A stretch of 64,000 nt of DNA from Paractinoplanes bogorensis (GTDB lineage Bacteria > Actinomycetota > Actinomycetes > Mycobacteriales > Micromonosporaceae), in the NCBI RefSeq assembly GCF_018829635.1, contig NZ_JAHKKG010000018.1, positions 1-64,000 on the forward strand, read 5' to 3'. A model generated the notes under the pieces. That model did not search any database, was not told where the DNA came from, and saw only the letters and a list, made by a program, of their open reading frames with translations. The position numbers were made by a program, and so were the translations under genes. Positions 16,518 to 26,325 of this stretch are shown one piece after another (position 1 is the first letter of the stretch; each line of letters begins with the position of its first letter).

Positions 16518-18742
16518 AGGCTCTTGACCGGTTGCGCCGGGTGCGGAGGCCGTCGATCCCGAGCCGACGAGGCCCGCGGAGATGGGTGCCCCATCTGCTC
16601 GTCGCGTTGATCGCGGTGGGCAGCCTGGCCGGGCTCGCGTTCCGGCCCGAGGCGGACACCAACCCGGGCAGCGCCGACTATGTGATCCTGGCCGGATCGG
16701 CCGGACTGCGCTGGGACGACCTCGACCCGCAACGCACGCCGACCCTGTGGCGAGAGGCGTCGAAGGGCTCGATCGGCTGGCTGTCGGTGCGCTCGGCCAT
16801 GCGCGTGACCTGTCCCTCCGACGGGTGGCTCACGCTCGGTGCCGGCAACTACGCGGCCTGGCCCCGCTCGACCAGCGGCAGCGTCTGCGAACCGGTGGCA
16901 CCGGCCCTGACCCAGCCCGACGGCATCGGCGCCAACCTCACCGACCAGCGCACGGTGGTGCAGAACAACCAGGACCGGCTCCCGTACGGAGCGGTGCCCG
17001 GCGCCCTGGCCGAGTCGGTGCGCTGCACGTACGCCTTCGGTCCGGGCGCGGCGATGGCGGCCGCGCGTCCGTTCGGCCGGGTCGACAAGTACCAGGCGTC
17101 GTTCCCGGCCACCCCGCCGTCCGGGCTGCTGTCCGAGTGCAACCTGAGCATCGTCGACCTCGGCACGATCTCCGGCACCGGCACCGAGCGGGAGACCAGG
17201 GTGCGGACGGCCGACGCCCTGCTGGCCCGGGTCGTCGCCGCCCGCCCGCAGCGCTCGCTGATGATCGTGGCCGGGGTCTCGGACACCGAGCGGTCGAACC
17301 GGCTGCACGTGGCCATCGCCGAGGGTGAGGGCTGGAACGACGGCTGGCTCACCTCGGCCGGCACCGGCCGCGACGGCTATCTGCAGCTGATCGACCTGGC
17401 CCCGACGGTGCTGACCGCGCTGGCCAAGCCGCAGCCGGACAAGCTGTTCGCCGGCCGCAACGTGACCGTGGTCGAGGGCCGCCCGGCCGGTGTGGCCGAC
17501 GCGATGCTCGGCGTGCACAACGCCGACCACCGCGCGATCGCCCAGAACGCGGTGGCCGGGATCTTCTTCAAGGTGCTGGCGATCCTGCAGATCCTGCTGT
17601 TCCTGCTGGCCGTCCCGGTGATGGTGCGCGCCCGCCGGCACACCGGACCGCGTGGCCCGGCCCTGCCGCCGCCCCGGCTGATCCTCGGGCTCGAGCTGGC
17701 CCTGATCGCGGGCGCCCTGGCCATCCCGGCCGCGCTGCTGGCCGACGCCACCCCGTGGTGGCGCAACTCCCACCCGGCCTGGGTCTTCGGCTCCGTCACG
17801 GCGCTGTTCATCGCGGTCGGCCTGGCGCTGGTCCGGTTCGCACCCCGTTACGGCCGGACGCTGTGGCCGCTCGGTGCGACCGCCGGCATCGCCGCCATGG
17901 TGGTCGGCTTCGACCTGCTCACCGGCGCGCAACTGCAGCTCAACGGCGTCGCCGGCTATTCGGCGGTGAACGGCGGCCGCTACTCCGGGGTCGGCGGGGT
18001 CGGGCTCGGTGTCTTCGTGACCGGCCTGCTCGTGCTGGCCGGCTCGCTCGGCCAATGGATCACCCGGGAGTGGCGCCCGGTCGTGGTCGTGCTGCTCGGC
18101 GGCATCGGCGTGGTGATGGTCGGCAGCCCCTACCTGGGCGCCGACCCGGTGGGTGCGATCGCCGTGACGGCCGGGGTCTGTGTGGCCGCCGCGATCACCA
18201 CCGGCGGCTGGCTGACGTTCTCGCGCTTCGCCTGGGCGCTGCTCGGTGGCCTGATCGTCACGTTCGGTTTCGCCCTGGTCGACGTGAGCCGCCCGGCGGC
18301 CGACCAGAGCATCCTCGGCCGGGTGCTGACCGAGTTGCTCAACGGCACCGCCGGGCCGGCCATGCAGCGGGCCGCCGCGGCCAACGGGCAGGCCCTGCTG
18401 AACAGCCCGCTGACGATCCTGGCCGTGGCCGGGGTGCTGATGCTGGCCTTCTGCCAGTTCTCGCCGTGGGGCGGGCTCAACCGGCTCTTCGGGCTGCATC
18501 CGGCGCTGCGGGCGGCCGGCGCCGGGGTGACCGTGGCGACGCTGATTGCCGGTGTGCTCAACGGATCGGCCCTGACGGTGGCCGGTGCCGCCGCTGCCAC
18601 CGCGGTGCCCACGGCGGTGCTGACGGCGCTGCGGGTGCTGCTGCACGCGGCCGACCGGACCCGCCCGGAAGGGGAGACCGACGGTCCCGGCGGGCCGTTG
18701 ACACGCGCCGCGACCAGCCCGGACGTACACGCGAGTTCCTAG
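16514..18742 (+). CDS. Large membrane protein with extracytoplasmic phosphatase-like domain
   Basis: A 742-residue protein. One transmembrane helix at about residues 27-45 is followed by an extracytoplasmic domain (about 50-340) that resembles the alkaline-phosphatase superfamily fold in outline (DYVILAGSAG, QLIDLAPTVLTAL), though metal ligands cannot be assigned with confidence. About 10 transmembrane helices follow from residue 350 to 720. It is conserved next to the GT4 and murJ-like genes in actinobacteria. The function is not established; envelope glycan or lipid processing is an inference. GTG start overlaps the GT4 stop. Confidence 0.8.
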   Translation: MKALDRLRRVRRPSIPSRRGPRRWVPHLLVALIAVGSLAGLAFRPEADTNPGSADYVILAGSAGLRWDDLDPQRTPTLWREASKGSIGWLSVRSAMRVTCPSDGWLTLGAGNYAAWPRSTSGSVCEPVAPALTQPDGIGANLTDQRTVVQNNQDRLPYGAVPGALAESVRCTYAFGPGAAMAAARPFGRVDKYQASFPATPPSGLLSECNLSIVDLGTISGTGTERETRVRTADALLARVVAARPQRSLMIVAGVSDTERSNRLHVAIAEGEGWNDGWLTSAGTGRDGYLQLIDLAPTVLTALAKPQPDKLFAGRNVTVVEGRPAGVADAMLGVHNADHRAIAQNAVAGIFFKVLAILQILLFLLAVPVMVRARRHTGPRGPALPPPRLILGLELALIAGALAIPAALLADATPWWRNSHPAWVFGSVTALFIAVGLALVRFAPRYGRTLWPLGATAGIAAMVVGFDLLTGAQLQLNGVAGYSAVNGGRYSGVGGVGLGVFVTGLLVLAGSLGQWITREWRPVVVVLLGGIGVVMVGSPYLGADPVGAIAVTAGVCVAAAITTGGWLTFSRFAWALLGGLIVTFGFALVDVSRPAADQSILGRVLTELLNGTAGPAMQRAAAANGQALLNSPLTILAVAGVLMLAFCQFSPWGGLNRLFGLHPALRAAGAGVTVATLIAGVLNGSALTVAGAAAATAVPTAVLTALRVLLHAADRTRPEGETDGPGGPLTRAATSPDVHASS

Positions 18743-18766
18743 GTGTTACGGTGGACTCCCGTGGAC

Positions 18767-18780
18767 GGGGCGTTCGCCCC
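18767..18780 (+). other. Hairpin in the pyrG leader
   Basis: GGGGCG pairs with CGCCCC around a TT turn, about 34 nt upstream of the pyrG TTG start and 24 nt after the previous stop. A TANNNT box (TACGGT, 18747-18752) upstream could drive a short leader. pyrG leaders in Firmicutes are attenuated by CTP levels; here there is no T run, so regulation is only a possibility. Confidence 0.3.
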
Positions 18781-18813
18781 TCGTACCAACTAGGCGACCA
18801 CGGGAGCAAGGCT

Positions 18814-20489
<1,676 letters not shown>

Positions 20490-20493
<4 letters not shown>

Positions 20494-21068
20494 CCTTCGC
20501 GCACGAGGTGAAGTCGACCGTCACCCGCTACGACGGGCCGATCTTCGACGTGGTCACCGACGAGGTGACGATGCCGGGCGGCGGCACGGCCAAGCGCGAC
20601 GTGGTGCACAACAAGGGCGCGGTCGGCGTGGTCGCGCTCGACGAGGTCGGCCGGGTCGTGCTGATCCGGCAGTACCGGCACGCGGTCGGGCAGCGGCTGT
20701 GGGAGCTGCCCGCCGGTCTGCGCGACGTGGACGGCGAGGAGCCGGCCCTGACCGCGGCCCGGGAACTGGCCGAGGAAGCCGACCTGCAGGCCGCGCAGTA
20801 CCACCTGCTGGTCGACCTGTTCACGTCACCCGGCTTCGCCGACGAGTCGATCCGCATCTTCCTGGCCCGCTCGCTGACGCCGGTGCCGGATGCGGACCGC
20901 TTCCACCGTACGGACGAGGAAGCCGACCTGGAGATCGTCTGGATCGACCTCGACGAGGCGGTCGCGATGATCTTCCGCGGCGAGATCACCAACGCGGCGG
21001 CGGTCGGCGGGCTGCTGGCCGCGGCCCGCGCCCGGGACGAGGGCTGGGCCACGTTGCGGCCCGCCTGA
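20490..21068 (+). CDS. NUDIX hydrolase, ADP-ribose pyrophosphatase type
   Basis: A 192-residue protein. The NUDIX box GX5EX7REUXEEXGU is recognisable as GLRDVDGEEPALTAARELAE then EAD near residues 74-96, with the final glycine replaced in part of the box. RQYRHAVGQRLWELPAG matches ADP-ribose pyrophosphatases. It likely cleaves ADP-ribose or a related nucleotide sugar to AMP plus a sugar phosphate. It is coupled to pyrG by overlap, the arrangement also seen in Streptomyces. Confidence 0.92.
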
Positions 21069-21084
21069 TCTCGCTTCTTTTCGC

Positions 21085-21130
21085 TATGGGGAAGCGTGAG
21101 CCGGCCGCCACCGGTTCGCGCTTCCCCATA
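21085..21130 (+). terminator. Hairpin terminator after pyrG-NUDIX
   Basis: A 12-bp perfect inverted repeat, TATGGGGAAGCG at 21085-21096 and its complement at 21119-21130, encloses a GC-rich 22-nt loop. It starts 16 nt after the NUDIX stop. There is no long T tail, as is usual in high-GC genomes. Confidence 0.6.
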
Positions 21131-21362
21131 CTTGTCGGCGCCACCCCCACAGCGCGCCGACGTGTGCATTCCGTTTCCCTTCCGGCCCGGGTTGTTTCCA
21201 TTCCGGGCCGGGCCGATTCGCTTGCGGCGCAACGTTTTTCGTTGCCGCCACAGTGGACCGGCGAGACCCATGTTCTCCCGATCCGGTGAATCGGGGAGCC
21301 GGTTTTTCAGGGCGCTTTCCCGCCCGTTCGGGTGAATCCCGGGTCGTCGTTCCGGGCTGTCT

Positions 21363-21410
21363 TTCCGGGCCTTTGTTCCGGGCCTTTGTTCCGGGTCTTT
21401 GTTCCGGGTC
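21363..21410 (+). repeat. 13-bp tandem repeat, four copies
   Basis: TTCCGGGCCTTTG starts at 21363, 21376, 21389 and 21402 (the last two have T for C at position 8, and the fourth is diverged). The stretch 21131-21433 otherwise holds no gene that I can support. Confidence 0.7.
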
Positions 21411-21433
21411 GGTTTGTCATGGGCGCTGGTCGC

Positions 21434-21862
21434 TCACGGGCGCTGGTCGTCGTACCAGCCTGGGCCCTGCCTCGGGGTCGCGAGGACCTCGAGCGACAAC
21501 GGCGCGAAGTCGTTGGTGCTGTCGCGGACCGTGAAGCCGTCCGACGTGAGGATCTCGCTGATGGCGCGGAGCATGGTCTCGACCACGAGCAGGTAGTGCC
21601 GGGCGGCCGGCTGGTCGTCGCCCCCGGACGACATCGCGCGCCCGAAGGCGTCCGTCAGCGCGCGGTCGGGGATCCAGTCGATCCGCACCGGGGCGTGGCA
21701 GTCGGTGAGCCGGTCGACCTTCACCTCGGCGCCGGTGCAGCCCACCTGCGGAACCATGTCGGGCGCCACGACGGCCAGCCCGGCGGCGGCGAGAGACCCA
21801 CGGACGAAGCCGGCGAGGTTCTCCCGGCGGATCAGTTCGTCCATCGGTGCAAGCTCGATCAT
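21434..21862 (-). CDS. Conserved hypothetical protein
   Basis: A 142-residue protein I do not recognise. It is soluble, acidic, with helical segments (PMDELIRRENLAGFVRGSL, then HYLLVVETMLRAISEIL) and beta-like stretches (GAEVKVDRLTD, VRIDWIPD). Codon positions show the strong third-base GC bias expected for a real gene here. The start ATG at 21862 or the next ATG at 21844 are both possible. It converges with the NUDIX gene and lies just downstream of the tetR remnant on the same strand. Confidence 0.6.
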   Translation of the reverse strand: MIELAPMDELIRRENLAGFVRGSLAAAGLAVVAPDMVPQVGCTGAEVKVDRLTDCHAPVRIDWIPDRALTDAFGRAMSSGGDDQPAARHYLLVVETMLRAISEILTSDGFTVRDSTNDFAPLSLEVLATPRQGPGWYDDQRP

Positions 21863-21871
21863 GGCTCCGTT

Positions 21872-22330
21872 CTACCCCGGCCGGCGGGTTCCGGGGCCGA
21901 CTTCGGCCGTCCCGCTCGGCCGTCCCGCTCGGCCGTCCCGCTCGGTCAGGACCCGGTTCAGGTGGTGGTCCACGGTTCGTCGCACGTTCGGCCCGCTGCG
22001 GCGCCGGTGCAACAGGTCGAGCCCGAGGTCCGCTGATGCCACCGACGAGCAGGTCCGCCTCCTGCGCGGGGTCGATCGAGGGCCGGGCGCCGGCCGCCGT
22101 GATCAAGGCGGCGACCAGATCTTCCAGCGGGTGCTCGGGGCGCCGGAAGACGGCGGCCAGTTCGGGATCGGTGAGGCTCCACGCGTAGTAGGCGGTCATC
22201 ACCCGAAGGCTTGTGCGGCGCTGTTCGTCGAGCGGTAGCAGTTCCTCGAGGGTTGCCCGGAGCAGCACCCGCGGGTCGGACGCATCGCGCAATGCCGTGG
22301 GCCGGTCGTCGCGTTCGCGGTGATCGCCGT
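21872..22330 (-). pseudogene. TetR-family regulator remnant
   Basis: Two reading frames on the minus strand together give a TetR ligand-binding domain. The first reads LRATLEELLPLDEQRR, AYYAWSLTDPELAAVF and DLLVGGISG (about 22275 down to 22030); after a one-base shift near 22030 the protein continues DLGLDLLHRRRSGPNVRRT and ends at the TAG at 21872-21874. The N-terminal helix-turn-helix is absent upstream. It is 5'-truncated and frameshifted, so non-functional unless the shift is a sequencing error. Confidence 0.6.
21903..21941 (+). repeat. 13-bp tandem repeat, three copies
   Basis: TCGGCCGTCCCGC occurs at 21903, 21916 and 21929. It lies inside the 3' end of the tetR remnant. Because 13 is not a multiple of 3, copy-number change here alters the reading frame. 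Confidence 0.75.
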
Positions 22331-22380
22331 CCTGGAGACCCGGCGTACGGAGGCGATGTCTGCCGTCGGATGACCCGCAC

Positions 22381-22446
22381 GTCCTTCGCCGCGGGGCGGA
22401 TCGTCCTTCGCCGCGGGGCGGACGGTCCTTCGCCGCGGGGTCGGAC
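22381..22446 (+). repeat. 22-bp tandem repeat, three copies
   Basis: GTCCTTCGCCGCGGGGCGGA starts at 22381, 22403 and 22425 with exact 22-bp period; the third copy carries one inserted T. The surrounding 22331-22633 shows no supportable gene. Confidence 0.8.
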
Positions 22447-22633
22447 TCGTCCGGATCGGTGGATTGCGGCTAATTTTCAAGATTTTCTAGCAGGGGCTCT
22501 GAGCTGCTGGTTTGTTCTCGCGGTGGCGGCTTTTCGGGGGTGTGCGGGCGGGACGCGTTGAACCGGGCGGCGGTCATGACCCGTACTGGCCCGCAGCACC
22601 GGTGACATCGACGTCCAACGACGAGGAGTGGTC

Positions 22634-23578
22634 ATGAGGCCCCGCAAGTACCGACGCCCCGATGACGGAAACCGGCGTAAGACGATCGGCGTGATCGCCG
22701 TGGCCGGCGTGGTGGCCGCCATGGGAGTGGCCGGAGTTCAGCTGGCCTCGGCGAGCACCCAGACCAAGGCCGTGGACCTGGTCAATGTGGACGGTCAGCA
22801 GTTCGACGTGTCGAACTGTGCCGACCTGCAGATCAACGCGGGCGCGGTGGTCTGCGACGGCGAGGAACTCGCACCGGTCGAGCAGCAGGCGCCCGGCGAC
22901 GCGGCGGCGGCCTCGGCGGTCGCGCTCGAAGCATCGTGTGACACGTTCGCGGCCGACGTGGCGGCGGCCGCGGGCGGTGCCGACGCCGGTGCGGGCGAGG
23001 AGGCCGGCGCGGGCGACGCGGCCGGTGCGGGTGAGGAAGCGGCGGCCGGGTCTCCGGCGGCCAAGGCCAAGAACAAGGCCCTCGCCAAGAAGTACCTCAA
23101 GATCATGAAGGCGGCCAAGGCCAAGGCGGCCGGCAAGGCCGGTAAGGCGGGCGCGGCCGGCAAGGGCGAGAACGCTGGTGCCGGTGAACAGGCCGGCGCG
23201 GACGACCAGGCCGGCGCGGACGACCAGGCCGGAGCCGACGAGCAGGCCGGCGACCAGGCGGGCGAGGATGCCGGCGCGGGTCAGGACGCGGGCGCGGGTG
23301 GCGCCGCGGCCGATGCTGCGGCCAAGGCCGTGACGTCGGCCCAGCAGAGCCTGCTGCAGGCCTGTCTGGCGCTGGCCGACGCGAAGGCCGTCGTGGCCGG
23401 TGCCGGCGGCGACGCGGGCCAGGGCCAGGACGCCGGTGCCGGCGAGGAAGCCGGTCAGGGTCAGGACGCCGGTGAGGGTCAGGACGCAGGTGCCAGCGAG
23501 GACGCAGGCGCGGGCGACCAGGCTGGTGCGGGCGACGAGGCCGGTGCCGAGGGAGCTGCTCCCGCAGCCAAGAAGTAG
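22634..23578 (+). CDS. Secreted Ala/Gly/Asp/Glu repeat protein
   Basis: A 314-residue protein. A basic N-terminus (MRPRKYRRPDDGNRRK) is followed by a hydrophobic segment at about 17-38 ending near ASAST, a plausible signal peptide or anchor. Residues 45-115 contain three Cys (DVSNCADL, AVVCDGEE, LEASCDTF) and a fourth lies in LLQACLALADA. Three low-complexity blocks follow: AGAGEEAG, AKAKNKALAKKYLK (Lys/Ala) and GADDQAG/GQGQDAG repeats. ATG 22634 has GAGGAG upstream at good spacing. I recognise no family. A strong terminator follows. Confidence 0.75.
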   Translation: MRPRKYRRPDDGNRRKTIGVIAVAGVVAAMGVAGVQLASASTQTKAVDLVNVDGQQFDVSNCADLQINAGAVVCDGEELAPVEQQAPGDAAAASAVALEASCDTFAADVAAAAGGADAGAGEEAGAGDAAGAGEEAAAGSPAAKAKNKALAKKYLKIMKAAKAKAAGKAGKAGAAGKGENAGAGEQAGADDQAGADDQAGADEQAGDQAGEDAGAGQDAGAGGAAADAAAKAVTSAQQSLLQACLALADAKAVVAGAGGDAGQGQDAGAGEEAGQGQDAGEGQDAGASEDAGAGDQAGAGDEAGAEGAAPAAKK

Positions 23579-23610
23579 TTCCGCGAGGGTCACGCCCTCC
23601 AAAGAACGCA

Positions 23611-23646
23611 GCGGCGGTGTGGGCCAATTCCGGCCCACACCGCCGC
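23611..23646 (+). terminator. Strong hairpin terminator
   Basis: A 15-bp perfect inverted repeat, GCGGCGGTGTGGGCC at 23611-23625 and its complement at 23632-23646, surrounds AATTCC. It lies 33 nt after the secreted repeat protein stop. Confidence 0.85.
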
Positions 23647-23840
23647 TTGGTGTTTGCCGTGGCGTTGTTCGTCGCGTAGCCGCTTTGTGTTCGCGGTGGT
23701 GGGGTTGGCGGCGTCGCCGCTTTGCGTGCGCCCGTGGCGAGGCTCGGCCTGGGCCGGCGCGACGAGCGTCGCGGGTCTGCTGGTTCAGAGTGTGTCGTCT
23801 CACGGCGTGGGTGGTCTCGGTCCGCGCCTGGTTTCGTTCG

Positions 23841-23892
23841 CGAGTTTCGGGTTCTGTCCCGTGAAAAGTGATCGATGCGCGTCATGCTCGAT
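23841..23892 (+). repeat. Diverged direct repeat, left copy (flanks pentapeptide gene)
   Basis: It contains GGGTTCTGTCCCG, then TGATCGATG and TCATG-CTCGATC, matching the copy at 25823-25873 at roughly three of four positions in the same orientation. On the minus strand both copies encode the peptide core GQNPKL. The interval 23647-24154 otherwise shows no convincing gene. Confidence 0.6.
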
Positions 23893-24154
23893 CATTGGGA
23901 CATCGTCATCTGCAATCCGTGCAGGGTGGCGACGTCGGTGCGGCTGCGAGCAGGGCGGCTTTGGCGGCGATGTGGGCAACTCGTGCATCCAGCGGCGGTC
24001 CTCACCGTCTTGCGGTTCGTGGCACATGGCGGGTCCTTCACTCACTCGCGCATTCGATTGCGTTGGCGCTTTCACCCGCTGCTGCTCGCTGCGGCGGTCC
24101 GCGGCGGCGACTGTCCGCAGGTGAGGGTTGCGGTCACGCCACCGGGGATCCGGG

Positions 24155-25621
24155 CTACTCAGCTGCGGCGGGCTGCTCGACGTCAGGTGTGTCGGCGGAG
24201 GGCATTGCGGCGGGCCTCTCGACGAGGGTGGCGTCGCTCCCGATCCTCCAGCTTGCCGGCCAGTCGTCGTGTTGGCGTGTTCCGGGGGCTTTGGCCCGGC
24301 CGAGGAACACCTCTTTGCCCTCGGCGATGCCGGCGCCGGTAAACGTTGTGGCGCCCCCGAACTCGGCGCCGCCGAACCCCGCGAGCCCGTCGAAACGGCA
24401 GCGGTTGAAATCGGCGGTGTCGCTAAACACAGCACCCCACTGCGGACGCGTCTGCGAGCCTCGGGCCCGGATGGTGCGGACCCGGCGGCGGTGCTGCCCG
24501 AACATTACGCTCTCGCCGAAGAACACTTCCCGCAGGTCTGCCTGCCCCCGAAACTTCGCACGGCGGAAATCGGCAAATGCGTGAAATCGAGAGCCGAAGA
24601 AGTTTACTGAGGCGCCGAAGCTGGCGTCGCCGAAGTCGGCCGAGCCGGTGAACGCGACGCTGACGAACCGGGCGGACGCGGCGAACCGGGCGGTGTCGAA
24701 GCTCGCCGAGCCGAACTGGCTGCCGGTGAACGAGGCGGGCTCGAGGAACTGGCACCGGTCGAAGTTCACCGCAGCGGCCAGGCAGTACTCGCTGCTCCAG
24801 CTGACCAGTGTCGCACCTGACAGATCCAGGGCCATGTTGTGCCAGAGCGTCGGCGGCCGGTGCGGGCCGGGGCCTGCCCACGCGCCAGCATTCTGCGACG
24901 GGTCACGATCCTGCTGGTCGTCGTCGGGGTGGTCGTCTGGGTCGTCCGGTTCTTCGGGAGGGCCGACGTGCAGGTGAGTGATCAGGATCTGCTGGGCGGT
25001 CAGGCGCACCTGCAACTCCTGCTCGGACTCGCGGATCTCCTGCTGTTCGGCCGCATTGGGCTCTTCCTGCTGCCGGTAGTCGAAGCGGACCCGGGTGTAG
25101 GGCATGCGCAAGTAGGCGCAGATGACGTTGACGATGGTCTGGCGCTGGCCCGGGTTGTCTTGGGCGAGGCGTTCGAGGGCGTACAGGCCGCCGAGGCGCA
25201 CCGAGGGTTTGTCAGAGCCGATCTGTTCGACGCCTTTGGCGTACAGGTCGGTGACCCGGCGGGCGGCCGCGTCCGTTTCGGTGTGCGCCTGGGTTCGCTG
25301 ACTGAGCTGGTGCTGTTTCTCGGTGAGCTCGTGCGCGGTCTCGGTTTGCCGTTGCCGGCGGATCGCCAACAGCAGGGCGGCGGCCGCGCCGGCGCCGGCG
25401 AGGATCCCGAACGCGAACTTGAGCAGGTCGAGCTCGAGCTTGGCCTGCTCCGCTCCGGTAGCCGCGTCGCCGGCCAGGTGCCACATCCAGATGACACCGG
25501 CGGCGCCGAGCGTGAGGACGGTGAGTACTGCGGTGGCGATCCCGGCATCGGATATGAGCCATAGCCATTTCGACGAGCTCCGCGCCGGTGGCGTCCTTCC
25601 TGCGCTCGGTTCGATCGACAT
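24155..25621 (-). CDS. Pentapeptide-repeat membrane protein
   Basis: A 488-residue protein. Two transmembrane helices at about residues 20-45 and 60-82 precede a helical region (about 85-215, including SVRLGGLYALERLAQDNPGQRQTIVNVICAYLR, also seen in similar actinobacterial proteins) and an acidic linker (PDDHPDDDQQD). From about residue 260, pentapeptide A(D/N)LXX-like repeats appear: FDRCQFLEPASFTGSQFGSA, then RFAASARFVSVAF. Such repeats form a right-handed beta helix. The start is ATG at 25621; an upstream in-frame ATG at 25694 is possible. The function is unknown. It lies between two direct repeats. Confidence 0.8.
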   Translation of the reverse strand: MSIEPSAGRTPPARSSSKWLWLISDAGIATAVLTVLTLGAAGVIWMWHLAGDAATGAEQAKLELDLLKFAFGILAGAGAAAALLLAIRRQRQTETAHELTEKQHQLSQRTQAHTETDAAARRVTDLYAKGVEQIGSDKPSVRLGGLYALERLAQDNPGQRQTIVNVICAYLRMPYTRVRFDYRQQEEPNAAEQQEIRESEQELQVRLTAQQILITHLHVGPPEEPDDPDDHPDDDQQDRDPSQNAGAWAGPGPHRPPTLWHNMALDLSGATLVSWSSEYCLAAAVNFDRCQFLEPASFTGSQFGSASFDTARFAASARFVSVAFTGSADFGDASFGASVNFFGSRFHAFADFRRAKFRGQADLREVFFGESVMFGQHRRRVRTIRARGSQTRPQWGAVFSDTADFNRCRFDGLAGFGGAEFGGATTFTGAGIAEGKEVFLGRAKAPGTRQHDDWPASWRIGSDATLVERPAAMPSADTPDVEQPAAAE

Positions 25622-25822
25622 GAGCGCATGATGCCCGAGCGTCGCAAACGTCGGAATCAGCCGTTCCGCTGACCATGGCCCGCTGAGCTGCATTACACGC
25701 GAACAGCAACGGACCGGCCGCGGATGTGGCGCTCTGGTTCTACGCATCCGCAGCGACGCCATGATCGGGCCGGTTGACCGCCCTGTCGCGGACTGGCAGG
25801 TGGTGGTTTGAGCGTTGGTGTT

Positions 25823-25873
25823 GAGTTTGGGGTTCTGTCCCGCCAAGGATGATCGATGTCCATCATGATCGAA
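25823..25873 (+). repeat. Diverged direct repeat, right copy
   Basis: It reads GAGTTTGGGGTTCTGTCCCG followed by a TGATCGATG-containing segment and pairs with the copy at 23841-23892, 1,982 bp to the left. The two copies bracket the pentapeptide-repeat gene and its promoter region. Confidence 0.6.
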
Positions 25874-25896
25874 CGTTGAGTGACGGTGTGACGAGG

Positions 25897-26112
25897 TCAT
25901 AGGCCTGCTGCTGCCTCATCTTTGAGCAAGTGGCGGTCGAGGAGATCACGGAGTCTGGCGGCGGTATCCGCCTGCGGGCGTCGGTTCGGGGGGTCCAGCT
26001 CGCAGTGCCCGCGATGTTCGGCCTGGTCCCAGCGGGTGCACTCGCGGTATCGGCGACTATTGGCCGATCTTTCGATCGCACCTGCTCCGGAAACGAGTCC
26101 TCCTATGCGCAT
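25897..26112 (-). CDS. Small Cys/His-containing hypothetical protein (uncertain)
   Basis: A possible 71-residue protein with a charged C-terminal half (RLRDLLDRHLLKDEAAAGL) and a CxxW...HxxHCEL stretch (ECTRWDQAEHRGHCELD) that looks more protein-like than chance. No convincing ribosome-binding site is present, and it could be a fragment of a larger lost gene. The rest of 25874-26325 shows nothing I can support. Confidence 0.28.
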   Translation of the reverse strand: MRIGGLVSGAGAIERSANSRRYRECTRWDQAEHRGHCELDPPNRRPQADTAARLRDLLDRHLLKDEAAAGL

Positions 26113-26325
26113 AGCCAAGATCAATCACGCAAGGAGGGACAGAACCGAGTTTCGGCGCCGCTTCTCAGCGTGATTCGGCACTCGCATCGTCGGCCGGCGC
26201 ACCGACGCAGCGTGACGGGTGCTCCTGTTCAGTGGCAACGGCGTGAGTCGATCTGTCGAGTTGGTCTGTCGTGAGGCGACTGCCGCGGATCAGGGCGTTC
26301 CGCTCGAAATGCAGGCCTGCCGTTG

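Noticed and set aside
22574..23803. 409-codon minus-strand ORF over the secreted repeat protein gene
   Set aside because: Antisense of a repetitive gene; the plus strand has a start with ribosome-binding site, signal-like segment and terminator.
23875..24610. Plus-strand ORFs opposite the pentapeptide-repeat gene
   Set aside because: Arg/Cys-rich shadow frames of the minus-strand coding sequence.
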